Below the pieces are notes generated by a model. It was not told the DNA's origin, did no database searches, and was given only the letters and a program-made list of their open reading frames with translations. The translations under genes were made by a program, and so were the position numbers. DNA of 64,000 bases, from positions 1,840,602-1,904,601 of the forward strand of contig JAJEKV010000062.1 in the NCBI GenBank assembly GCA_021234155.1. Reading direction: 5' to 3'. Shown here in pieces: positions 1 through 10,418 of the stretch (position 1 is the stretch's first letter; each line of letters begins with the position of its first letter). This DNA comes from Isoetes taiwanensis (lineage: Eukaryota > Streptophyta > Lycopodiopsida > Isoetales > Isoetaceae).

Positions 1-24
1 TTCTGAATTTTGAGTACTTTCTAA

Positions 25-637
25 TCACTTGTACAAAGTCTTATCTTCCCTATCACCCACTTCCAAGACATGAAAACGACTAAGACCTTGCTGCCCTGAC
101 ACCATAGCATTCTCTTTGCTGATTTCTAACTGCGGGATGCTCAAAGAAGGATTGCAAAAAAAGGTACCTTTTGCTGATTTCAGAGGATGATCTATAGTAA
201 CCTTGTGTTCTCCTTGAAAGATGTTCATTTTTGCGCTTCCTCCATGAAGTCTCGACTGCACGCGACATCTAACCATATCTGACTCAAAGCAACAAAGTAT
301 AATTTTTAGCATGCACACTCTCTGGAAATTTCAAAACCATGAAATCTAAGATTGCTTCCACCTCATAGACCTTGCATAAGACATTTCTTACGACTCCCGT
401 AGGCTGTACCTTCATTTGATTGAATGCTTTGAGCATCATAGTTGTCGGTTCCGTCATTTTCAATCCAACTTGAAGCATTATATGGTAAGGCATTACATTC
501 ACTCCGCTGCCGGTATCTATGTTGGCGTCTTTGATTAAATATCCATTAATACTCACATCACAAAGAAATGGCCCTGGATCCTTGGATTGCCGGGCTGGTG
601 GCTCCATTCTACTCTTATTGGTACCAATCTGTGTCAC
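25..637 (-). pseudogene. Ty3/gypsy-type retroelement fragment, aspartic protease region
   Basis: Minus-strand translation from 637 to 284 contains NIDTGSGVNVMP, the DTG-S/A catalytic motif of a retropepsin-like aspartic protease as found in Ty3/gypsy Gag-Pol polyproteins. It is followed by the usual spacing to a LKAFNQ-like segment. The frame breaks near 290-318 and a second frame runs on to 25, so the piece is frameshifted. No RT, integrase or LTR is visible beside it. It abuts the truncated Copia RT at about 610-640, which suggests one element was cut by the other or by recombination. The protease assignment rests on the DTGS motif and context; the exact lineage is not determinable here. 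Confidence 0.6.
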
Positions 638-639
638 TT

Positions 640-1464
640 CTTTGAAAGCCTAGATTAGTGAAGAAAGCATGAATAGTTCTGTACCATAATCTAGGAGATT
701 GTTTTAAGCAGTAAATGGCTTTCTTAAGTTTGCAGACCTTGTTCTCATGGCCTGGAGTGACGTAACCTTGTGGTTGTTGGAGGTAAACTTCTTCATCAAT
801 TTTCCCATGAAGAAATGCTGACTTAACATCCATTTGTTTGTAAGTCAAGGTCTAAGGTTGGTGCAATGGCCAGAACAACTCGAACCAGACGTCAATCTTG
901 CTACTGGTGCATTGATTTCATGATAATTTATGCCTGCCTTTTGGAAACAGCCTCTAGCCACTAAACGAGCCTTATATCTTGAGATCTCATTGTGCTCGTT
1001 ATATTTCAATTTGTAAAGCCACTTATAGGTGATGGCCTTCCGATTTGGTGGCAGGTGACAAAGGTTCCATGTATGGTTCTCAATGAGGGAATTATACTCA
1101 TCATTCATGGCTGCTTTCCAGAGGGCATTGTTAGGATTGTTCATAGCCTTAAGGTAAGTGCTTGGTTCCTCCTTGGTGGTTGGGCTATTCACAGCCAAAT
1201 ATGCCGAACTTCGAGGTTTCCAACTACTCATATAGTCTATCATCTTTTCAATGGACTTCTTCGATCTCGTAGATCTCCTTGGAGCATTTGCTTGGGATAC
1301 ATCCATGGGAGCACCCTCAGGGTCGCTATCATCTCCCCATGATTCTGGTTCAGAGGGTACTTCATCCTCATCAACAGATGTATTGGAGAGATATTCTCTA
1401 TTTCATCATCTGATTCTGAGCTTGTTGTATCATATTCCATGGTGGTGGTCAAAGGAGAGGCCAA
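640..1464 (-). pseudogene. Copia reverse transcriptase, N-terminal half
   Basis: At 1306-845 the minus strand gives ALWKAAMNDEYNSLIENHTW, YKWLYKLKYNEHNEISRYKA and RLVARGCFQKAGINY, the start of RVT_2. At 848-640 another frame gives QMDVKSAFLHGKIDEEVYLQ and LKKAIYCLKQSPRLWY. The second catalytic motif (YVDD) and RNase H are absent because the element is cut at about 640. One frame change occurs near 850. Confidence 0.88.
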
Positions 1465-1529
1465 AGGGTTCCCTTCACCTTGCCCAATGCTGAAATCCTA
1501 CTCATCAAACAATACACTCCTTCATATGA

Positions 1530-2386
1530 TCATCTTTCTAGTGTTAGGAACAAATAGTTTGTATCCCGTGATTGTTTCTCCATATCCCACAAACATGCAC
1601 CGGGTGGCCTCGTTAAACAATTTTCCGGCTTTACATTCCTCTTTTGACAAGTGGGCATAACATGTGCAGCCAAATATGTTGAGTCCCTCAACAATTGATT
1701 TACTGCCAGTCCACGCTTCCTCTGGAACAAAATTTAGAACTGCCTTTGTAGAAACTCTATTGCTTGATGTATACTGCAGTGTTCATTGCCGCAGCATAGA
1801 ATTTATAGTCTATACCCTTTGACAGTAGCATAGATCGAGCACATTCCAACATCGTGTAATTTTTCCTTTCAACTATACCATTCTGTTGGTGTTCATGGGC
1901 CATAGAGGTCTCATGTCTGATGCCACATCAAACACTCCACTGATGAATTCACCCCCTTGGTCAGTTTTGATGACTTTCACTCTTCTCTCCATACAATTTT
2001 CTGCCCCTGTTTTCCATTATTTGAACTACTTATACGCATCGGATTTATGAACCAGAAAATATATTTAATTCTTCCTTGTGAAATCATCCATCACAAGGAG
2101 GAAGTATTTGGATCCACCTATGGACTTAACCCTAGAGGGCCCCTCACACGTCCATGTGGATCAAATCCAAAGGGCTTGTAGCCCTATACACCATGTGCTT
2201 TTTATACGGCTTCTGGAAGAGTTTTCCTAATGCGCACCCTTCACATATTCCTGTTGGTGCCTTAATTGTTGGCAGACTATGAACAAACTTGCCTTCTCTC
2301 ATTTTCTTGAGGAGTTGGAAGTTAGCGTGGCCAAGTCTTTCATGCCATGTTTGATTCATATCCACTGTGCAAGCATTCAATGCCAT
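1530..2386 (-). pseudogene. Copia GAG-pre-integrase and integrase region (frameshifted)
   Basis: At 2386-2144 the minus strand encodes the HHCC zinc finger: WHERLGHANFQLLKKM followed by GICEGCALGK. The catalytic core after it is broken by stops, although DLIHMDV, the usual lead into the first catalytic Asp, is visible. At about 1690-1540 another frame gives FGCTCYAHLSKEE and CMFVGYGETITGYKLF, the conserved C-terminal part of Copia integrase. The domain order is complete but the frame is not. Confidence 0.8.
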
Positions 2387-2571
2387 GATTTGCTCTTTAC
2401 ACCAACTAAGCTCATAAAGGGGGCAAGCTCTACTGCCTTTGACTAATATAATGTTATCTTTTGTTCAGATAATACATCGTCTATTGCCAAAGGTACAAAA
2501 TAAGTCTGCATCAGCTATTTTAGAGATAGACAAAAGATTTACCTCTAAATCAAATACATACAATGTATTTT

Positions 2572-2871
2572 CTAGCTGCACTGTCCAGTAGGAAGTTTCA
2601 TGTTGCCTTTGCCAATTTTGACTTGCTTTTTGTCTGACACTGGATTTATCTGTTCAAACATCTCCCTGTGACTGGTCATGTGGTCACTAGCTCCAGAGTC
2701 GAGAAACCAAATACCATGGGGCATCTCAGCAATGAATCCAGTGGCATCTAATTCTGACAGACTACACCAAACATCACCTTCCACATAGTCCCGCATGCAC
2801 CTTATTGTTTGTTGCATCCCTTGCACAATGGAACGTATTGTCCACCACAGTAGTGTTAGGATCACATTCAC
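2572..2871 (-). pseudogene. Copia aspartic protease segment
   Basis: The minus-strand translation contains GIWFLDSGASDHMTSHREMF, the canonical Copia protease signature with the DSGA active site followed by the HMT segment. It lies between gag and the integrase zinc finger as expected. The open stretch ends at 2572, after which the frame changes. Confidence 0.85.
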
Positions 2872-2973
2872 TAGCCCTTTTGGTTTTGAAGTCTCAGCCT
2901 TGGCTACAAATGCTCTCGAGGCTGATATAAGAGAGCCACTGCTTGAGCTGTAGAATCATCAGTTCTGGAGGCT

Positions 2974-3870
2974 TTATGCCCATGGGCTTGAGGCTTCTTC
3001 TTGTTGACCTCTTCTTTTCTCAACTTGGGTTTCTCTTCCTTTTGTCTGGCTCTGAGAAGTCCCTAGCAAGGAGCCTATTTTATTCCAGTTGAAGCACTTC
3101 CTCGTTTCATTGCCCTCCTGCTTCCCAACAAATATCTGCCCTTCTTTAGTTCCTCCTTTTCTAGGTATTTCTTGATTATGTTCTTCCATCAATATCTACT
3201 GACAGGCCCACTCTAATTGGACATGTTCAACTGACTCTATAATGTTCTTAACATTGTTATGCGTGGTTGGTAATCCCAAAAGCAAATCTCCAACAATCAA
3301 GTCATCGTATAGACCTTTGTCTATACCTTTGAGTTGCAAGGAGGCTACTTTTATCTTGGAGATATACTCCTCTGCGCTTGTGCATTCCCTCAATTGGGTG
3401 GTAAAAATAGTGGAATAAAGGTTAGCCTACTGTGAAAAATGTCCTTTCTTGTAGATCACAGACAATTGATCTCAAGCCTCCTTGGCACTATCAGCAGCTT
3501 CCAACTGCGCCAATAGATTGTCATCCAGGTACCTCATAATCCTATTTCTTGCTTCTCGATCCTTTTGGACCCATTTCAACATTGCATCTTTCTCAACCTC
3601 TCCAGTTTTCAGACATGTCTCGTGTGATGATGACTCTGCTACTACATCTGTCTTTACAATGCCTAGACCCTTCACTACTTGTACTGCTGTAAGAGGTTGG
3701 CTCCTTTGGGGATTGAGTACTGATCTTGGGTCATCCCCTGAAACAATCTACCACAAGCCTTTCTCTGCAAGCTTGCCTCTGACTTTGACAAACTAGTAGA
3801 AGGCATTTGCATGTGATAGCTTTTCTATCTTTCTCATCTTCCTCGAGTAGAGACGTCCACCTATCTTGAG
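2974..3870 (-). pseudogene. Copia gag (broken)
   Basis: Minus-strand pieces at 3675-3472 (RNRIMRYLDDNLLAQLE, followed by AADSAKEA) and 3393-3196 (SAEEYISKIKVASLQLKG and DLLLGLP) match the usual Copia Gag capsid pattern. A degenerate CCHC zinc knuckle (RKCFNWNKIG) follows at about 3100 and has lost its second cysteine. At least two frame changes separate the pieces. Confidence 0.7.
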
Positions 3871-3879
3871 GATCAACAT

Positions 3880-3891
3880 GCTCTGATACCA
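3880..3891 (-). other. Primer-binding site, initiator tRNA-Met type
   Basis: The minus strand reads TGGTATCAGAGC, the standard plant retrotransposon primer-binding site complementary to the 3' end of initiator methionine tRNA. It sits immediately downstream of the 5' LTR, which fixes the LTR edge and the element's orientation. Confidence 0.85.
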
Positions 3892-4126
3892 TATTATCAT
3901 GAGCAACTTCAAGAGAAACCTGATTGCTTGCTTTACTAAAGGAAGAATACAACATTTATAGAAGCGGTATATGCTCAAAATAGAAGCTCTGCACCGAAAC
4001 CTAAACTTAGGGTCTCCTCCTTACTTTAAGGAACTAAACAAAGGAACTGCTACTAATAATAACTAAAACATATCAGAAACAAGTAGGTGACAAATGTCAC
4101 ATTGCCAGGAATATCGGATGCCAACA
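3892..4126 (-). repeat. Copia 5' LTR
   Basis: On the minus strand the block begins TGTTGGCATCC at 4126, a typical Copia LTR start, and ends directly beside the primer-binding site at 3891. Length is about 235 bp. A TATA-like box (TATAAATG) lies at 3960-3953 in LTR orientation, where an LTR promoter is expected. The terminal CA is not clear, so the inner edge may be eroded by 1-2 bases. No partner LTR is present in the window. Confidence 0.65.
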
Positions 4127-5220
4127 GTTCTCGAGTCCGGCATTGTCTTGGACCACTATGTTCTAGCTCGCATTAGTTGGAAGGAAAATATTATGGCAGT
4201 TCTGTAGAAAATCCAGGATATGGCCATCGAACTGGCTTTGCAAGAGTGGAACTGTCGATTTGGCAGAAGGGAACGACACAGACATCTTAGATCACAACAA
4301 TTGCTTTTGAGCATTACCCAATCAGGCCCTTTGCAGGGCCGAAATGCACTTTGCAGGGCCATTGCTGTTTGCACGACATCACCACAATTAATTGGCAAAA
4401 CATGTATCATCATTAAGCCAATTTTGGAAGCGCCAGATGTATGGCCTAGGTTTTAAACTGAGTGAAATCATACGTGTCATTTCTAGGTTGTTTTAGATTG
4501 CGGCTCAAGAATGCGAATAAAAATTATAAATTGAATTACATAAGGTAGGATGATAGATAATCTAACCTAAAAAAAGCATGACCCCATTTCCATGCACATG
4601 TGTAAAGTCCAAGGTTGATTTCAAACCAACTATTTCTGATAGATGAATGATAACAAAAGAAAAATACTTTTCCTTGTCTCTAGATGCTAAAACCAAGGCA
4701 ATCTTGTCTAGTTTCAAAAAACATTGCAACTCACAAAATCCTAGGCCCACTTGGGTACTATAATATGTCCTTTTATATAATACTTTAAAGTATTAAATTG
4801 AAGAAGGGGGAAAAGTTTATGATTGAGTATGGGAGCTTCCCCTCAAGACCCATAAGGTGTTGCCAACGGAGAGTACAAATGGTTCTTTGTCATTTTTATA
4901 GTCATTTCTAATAGTTGTGGCGAGTGCATCAATATTTATTGACGTGTACTATCCAGAATCTATTGAAGAACCAGTCAAGTGAGCTGGTATTATGACAGTA
5001 GATTTGATACCTACAATGCTAGTTTTGTGGGTAAATTGGTTCATTTTTATGTGAAAATATTTTCGAAGATGTCAAGAAGTTACAAAATTCCTTGTCTTCA
5101 AGAATTTTTTTCTTTATATAGAAGGGATCATTTCTTGCCTTAGGCATTTTTTTATGTATATGTATGACATGGACCCTTATATGTATTTAAGCGTGATACA
5201 TCTCATGCTTTAGTTAATAT
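4127..5220. other. Unassigned stretch
   Basis: No gene, RNA or repeat structure could be supported. Short open frames on both strands near 4156-4456 overlap each other and show no recognisable motif. Confidence 0.4.
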
Positions 5221-5280
5221 CATGGACATGCAGGGTTTCGGCACATGGACATGCAGGATTCTGGTACTTGTGTCTCCACG

Positions 5281-5350
5281 AGGCACGGCCTCTTGGGCCC
5301 TACTGGGGAGCGAGGGGACTGCACGAAGTACCTGGGTTCGAATCCTACCT
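5281..5350 (+). repeat. Possible tRNA-derived SINE head
   Basis: The plus strand carries a perfect Pol III B-box-like GGTTCGAATCC at 5335-5345, preceded by GC-rich tRNA-like sequence from about 5281. The A box is poor, and no conserved SINE tail was found before the LINE remnant that starts at about 5390. It may be a degraded SINE or a tRNA pseudogene. Confidence 0.35.
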
Positions 5351-5389
5351 CTTCCATCTAACCTACAAGGTCAGGACTCCTTTATATCA

Positions 5390-5830
5390 TTCTTCAATAC
5401 TTCATATGCAGATGATCTACTTTTACGTGCAATTTGGCCTCACAGTTAATTTGCACATAACTAGTATATTATGCTTTGGGAAACAAAATGTCACATTATA
5501 TTACCAGGGCAAGCCAATTGAGACTGCACAATCCTATAATTACCTTGGTCATGAAAATTTCATTGGGGGCAAAATATGGACTAAAGGCGTAGATCACCAG
5601 GTATCAGCTGCTCTAAAAGCTCTCTATAAGTTGCGAACGTTCGTAAACATGCACATATTATTTTTTAGCCATTGAGGAAAAAGCTTTTTGATGCATTAGT
5701 GCTACCAGTGGTTCTGTATGCAAGTGAGATATATGGGAATCTTCGCTTTGTAAATCCAAATGAATGAGTTGGATGACTACAAAAGACATGGATGCATTTA
5801 ACTTTGAAGGCCAAGTGAATCTACCATATG
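5390..5830 (+). pseudogene. Non-LTR retrotransposon RT remnant
   Basis: Plus-strand translations in two frames show SYADDLLL at 5397-5420, then CFGKQNVTLYYQGKPIETAQ, SYNYLGHENF, VSAALKALYKLR and, after another frame change, FDALVLPVVLYASEIYG. This is the RT palm (YADD) and thumb of the same broad LINE type as the copies at 25-28 kb and 55.5 kb. Several stops make it inactive. No 3' tail was resolved. Confidence 0.8.
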
Positions 5831-6693
5831 AATTCATGTTGTTTGACAATGGTCTTACCCCCTAGTAATACATGCCATGTACATGATATTAGAATATTTA
5901 TAGAGAAAGAACGAGATGGGCAATGGTACCTTGGTGAAAATTGCTTTGGATGCTTCAAAATAACTTGCAGTAGAGGGGAAAACGTGTTGGTACCAAGATC
6001 TGTGCAATTAATTTAATCTGTGTATAGTTGGTCAGCTTGATGGATTTAAAAAGAAAGCCTTTTTGGCTTACTGTGATTCTTCTAGCAAGGCAAAGATTGG
6101 TTACTACATCGGAGGTTTTAACCCTACCTAAGAGCACATAATACAACCATATTTACGCCATTATGGTGCATCTCCTAGATTGCCATTGCTTGCATCTGCA
6201 TGAGCTCTCGTAGGTTTATGGTAGAATGTGGCTACTGGCTGAAAATTGATGTTGCCCAAAGAATTTGCTTCTGTGGTGCTGACATTGAAATTGAAAAGCA
6301 CGCTATTTTCTGTGGTGCTAACTCCGGGCATGAGAGCTGTCGGATGGGCATATTTACTCAATATTCCTTGATCTAGACCATAGATAACAATCCTCGTTTG
6401 TGGGGTATTCTTGTACTTGATATACTGTATAACGAGGTTTGCGAAATACTATAAGGTTTGAGGCAATGTACTAAATGGTGTTTGATTTTATATGTATTAT
6501 ATAATTTTAGGGGCTCTCGCTGCCCTATGCCATCCCCCTGTGAATATGCACCCAAACCAACGGGGGTTTTAGAGGGAATTTAATTTTAAAGTGTTGGATG
6601 TAATGGTTTGTATTAATTCAGAAAAAAAATTGGCCTCTTCGAGGCCTAGGAAAAGGTCGTGTACAAATTAGAGAAAAGGGTATATAGAGATAT
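5831..6693. other. Unassigned stretch before the full-length LINE
   Basis: May hold further decayed LINE sequence at its start. Otherwise nothing is recognisable up to the target-site duplication at 6694. Confidence 0.35.
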
Positions 6694-6712
6694 AAAAAAA
6701 TAGTCATGAAAA
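6694..6712 (+). repeat. LINE target-site duplication, 5' copy
   Basis: aaaaaaatagtcatgaaaa, identical over 19 bp to 18691-18709. It sets the LINE 5' edge at 6713. Confidence 0.9.
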
Positions 6713-7411
6713 GAGCGGAGAAAATGAACGTTAGGCGCTCGAAGTGCGCCACCGACTGGACCTCGGGAGGATTCTCCAGACCCAATGGATGAGGCCTTGC
6801 TCGAGGCTGTTCTCCAAGGTCTAGGAATTACTCAGGCCCTTGAAGATTTCCAAGGCTCTATCAATTTAGTGGAAAATTTGATCAGAGTGACCCGAGTTTC
6901 TAGATCTAGAATAGGTTTCTGTAGGATTGGATTAAACACTTTCTTTCTTTGCATCCTTTGTTTTGACAGGCCAGGGTCCCTGAGAGTGGCTGCTCACAAT
7001 TCGCAACCCTTTTTGGGGGTAGATTTGAGAGAAATCTGTTCACCATGAGTGTTCCCACGGAATTTGGAGTCGAACCAGTCTACCACTGGGCAGCCTTCTT
7101 TGACCTCCAGCCAGCCCAATTCATTGGTGATATCGAAGTTGTAGTTTGGAGGTTTTTAGCCGCAAATTAGCTTTCTCCCTCAGCACTTCTACTGGGCACC
7201 ACATTAGACAGGATATTTAGAGTTTATAGATTGCTTCTTGGCAGAGTGGTACGGGTTATCTCCTCTAGATTCCCCTCCGTTCCTTGGGAAGGGTGCTTCA
7301 GTTAATTTTCCGGTGCAAAGGGGGGAAGTTCTTGAACAGCCTTCTCTTTGTATTCGCACTCGTCCTTCCGGCTCCCTTAAGCGCCCCCCTTTGATCGTTG
7401 CTTCTCAAACA

Positions 7412-9274
7412 ATGTCGAAAGCCAAGAACAGTGGGGCTGGATCCTCCAGGGTAAGAGATAACATAGAAGATGAAGAATGGACCCAAATCTTCTGGCTCGA
7501 TGACAGGAGGGACCTGGGATGGAAATTGCTCAAAGAAATTCATATAGGGCTTGAAATCATCAAGGATCAGCAGAGGGCGGCTGCGGTGTGCATGGGTGTT
7601 CAAGAAGAGGTAGCTATCACAGCATGCAAGGAAAAAATGGTCATGTTAGACAGAGATTACTGGGAAGGAAGAGCCAATGATAGAGATTGGATATGGAATA
7701 TGTTGGGGTTTGCACAAGAAATGGACACTGCTCTGTATAAACTCATAACGGTAAAACAAGGACATATTGAAACTGACTGTTGTAGCCTAAAAAACAGTAT
7801 CTTCAGGGCTTCCATGGACGAAATGCTGGTCAAGGTTAAGGACCTTATCATCCGCTGGGACGAACTGAAAGGGGCTACCAAGGCAAGCATCCGGCTGATC
7901 AGAAGGTGGGAAGGAGCGGAAGATCATGTCATTGAAAGGCACCGAAAGGATTTCAGAGCAACCTTAAAAAAAGAAGAAATTCGGAAAGTGATGGCGACCT
8001 CCATGGAAGTTTACCAAACAAAGCTCAAGAAAAATGCTAAAAAATGTAACATCAAAGATAGCAATGGCTTTTTCAACCCGATGGAGGTCAATACCTGCGA
8101 TTGCGAGAATTGCCAGGAGGTCAAGCTCTTGGGACTCAATGCAGTGAAGACAAAATTAAAAGAAGACAAGATCAACAATGCAGTCCCGGTCATGGGTAAA
8201 GGAGACAAGGCCAAAGGTTTGAACTCTCCTTTATCTTATAAAAATGTGCTTCTGAAAGATGTCTCTCTGGAATCCTCTAAGTTGTCTGGTTCTAATAATA
8301 GGAATAACAGTGATTTCGTTGATCTTTTTGAGGTCCAGGATCTCTCTGCTATTGATAGTTTTTCCAGAAAGGCTATTCTGCTCCATTCCCCAATCAAGTG
8401 CCCATCTCAGAATGATGTTAAGCTCTGGATTACCAAGAACCAACATATTCCAATTCTGTCTATTCTGAAGCTTGACAAGAAAACTTTCCAGGTTGTGTGT
8501 AAAGATGAAATCAGTGTCCATTCTATTCTTAGAAGGAAACTTGATTTCATCTCCAACTCCCCCTTTTACATTATGAGATGGACTGCCGATTTTATTCCCA
8601 GGAAGGAGGATTGTATTTGCACCTCTACTTGGATCACTTTCTCCAATCTCCCCCCGGCGTTTTAGACCCGTTCTCATCTGACAACCATCTCCAATTGTTT
8701 AGGCAAGGTCCTCGAGGTAAGCCTACCTCAAACCAACTATCCATCCGTCTGCATATCCAAGCCTATATCTTCGGAATGGCGCAGGAATCTTAAAACTAGA
8801 ATCAGTGCTGTCCTAGTTCCAAAAACAAAGGCACTGTGTATCAGGAAGAAATCAGGCAAGCATGGGTCCCCAAAGAGAAAAAAGAAGAGAAGGATTTCAG
8901 TGGGAGTAACTCTCACAACCAGGATATGGACAGAAATGGGAATTTGAATTTGATCAGGGATGTTGAATCCAATGAATTTCGATATTAATAAGGATATGGT
9001 GGTCACCCTGGAGAATATTAACATCTCAGTCAGAATTGACACAGGTGACATTTTCCTATCTAGGCCTAAACCTCCTGATCCCCCTCAGAGATGGGAGACT
9101 ACCAAATTTGATCAGATAATTGAAGAGCTCCTAGATACCGAGGATGAAGGTTGGAAAGTGATTGATAGGAAAAAAGGAAGAGGTAAGAAAAATTTTTACC
9201 AGGGTCCTAGCAGGGCCAGCCCGAGAAAATCCACCATCCAAGCGGGACAGGTGGTAGGGAAGTATAGATGTTGA
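7412..9274 (+). pseudogene. LINE ORF1, DUF4283-like nucleic-acid-binding protein (broken)
   Basis: The open frame starts at 7238, but ATG 7412 (acaATGtc) begins the protein-like part (MSKAKNSG). The first half is charged and probably helical. The C-terminal part from about 8370 (KAILLHSPIKCPSQNDVKLW to TWITFSNLPP) matches the DUF4283 pattern of plant LINE ORF1. An in-frame TAG at 8663-8665 follows LPPAF; the frame reads on sensibly beyond it, so this is probably a Trp-to-stop change. Two TGA codons near 8950 come before the same frame resumes at 8960-9274, ending in a basic tail. A CCHC finger common in this family is not visible. ORF2 starts at 9268, overlapping the ORF1 stop. Confidence 0.8.
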
Positions 9275-9742
9275 TGGATAAGAGCATAAATTGTATAATT
9301 TGGAATCTCCAGAGAATCAATAACTGTATTAAAAGAGATAGGTTGAAGGTTTGCATCTCCTCCCTCAACCCTGATATCTTATTCATACAAGATCATAAAA
9401 TTCATGATGATAATCATAAGATCATTATTGGTAGAACTCTTCCTCCCGGGTATGATCTCTGGTCTATTCCTGCTAATGATTCCTCTGCAGGTATTGCTGT
9501 GATCTGGAAGAATAGCCTCAACATCTCGGACATTTACATGGTTAATGGTAGAAATGGTAGATGGCAAATCATGTTGTGTAACTTATTTAAAACTAAGGTG
9601 GCTTTAGTCAATATCTATGCTTTTAATAATCCAAGTGATAGGGTAGGAATTTGGAATCTGGTCAAAAATAGCCTTGATAACATGGAATTTGATGAGTGTA
9701 TCCTGGGTGGTGATTTGAATATAGTAACTAACTAGAAACGTG

Positions 9743-9761
9743 TGCCCGGCGATGCCGGGCA
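9743..9761 (-). other. Helitron 3' subterminal hairpin
   Basis: Eight-base stem TGCCCGGC / GCCGGGCA with loop GAT, positioned about 8 nt from the terminal CTAG at 9732-9735. Position and shape are those of the Helitron 3' termination signal. The same design recurs at 62853-62869. Confidence 0.85.
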
Positions 9762-10335
9762 TTTTCATGGACGCATGACTAAGTAGACCTAATAGAGTTT
9801 GTAGGTGGAATAAATAGTTGTAAATATAATTGTTAATGTAATGGAGTGCCAAGTGTAAAGCATTATAGCAGATCCAATGCATAGTGGAGTGTAGCGGGAA
9901 ATTGGATATTAGCATTGTAAGCACATGAATTGTAATTGATGTGTGCGCATGTGCATGCGTGTGTGTTTGTAGTATCTAGTCTATATACTGATTGATGGTG
10001 AAAAACGTTCTTGTAAAAATCATATTGTCGCAACATATAAATAATAGAGTCAAAGTTGTAGAACAATAGATAGGGTTTGTGGCTGTTGTTCAAGATCATG
10101 AAAGATGTTTAGCAATACTAAACATGTTTAGCAATACTAAACATATGTGCAACATACATTCTAATGTGTCTATATGATTATATGTGGAGTCTATAATAAA
10201 TGTGTGGAAGTTGTGGAAGTGTCAATTGACCAATCATTCTTTCGAGTTGTGATTAATTTAATGAAAAACCTTATATTGGCATTGGTTAAAAACCTTAAAA
10301 TGGCACTAAAATTTGTGTAAAAAAGGCTACTATAT

Positions 10336-10418
10336 ATGCAAAATCAAGTAATAAAAATATTGATGCAAAACCAAGTAATAAAAAACATTGATGCAAAACC
10401 AAGTAATAAAAAACATTG
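10336..10418 (+). repeat. Three tandem 27-28 bp repeats inside the Helitron
   Basis: Units at 10336-10362, 10363-10390 and 10391-10418 each begin ATGCAAAA and contain CAAGTAATAAAAA. The last two are identical. AT-rich and noncoding. Confidence 0.85.

Larger units (their letters stand above)
640..4126 (-). mobile_element. Truncated Ty1/copia LTR retrotransposon
   Basis: Reading leftwards from 4126 the order is LTR, primer-binding site, gag, protease, GAG-pre-integrase, integrase, RT, which is the Copia order (integrase before RT). All coding pieces lie in several frames with stops, so the element is dead. It stops in the RT domain at about 640, before the catalytic YVDD and RNase H, and the 3' LTR is missing. 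The left edge meets a gypsy-type protease fragment. It does not look young, because frameshifts are scattered through gag, integrase and RT. Confidence 0.88.

Noticed and set aside
6785-7048. Separate small ORF in the LINE leader
   Set aside because: In phase with ORF1 but followed by several stops; treated as 5' leader sequence.
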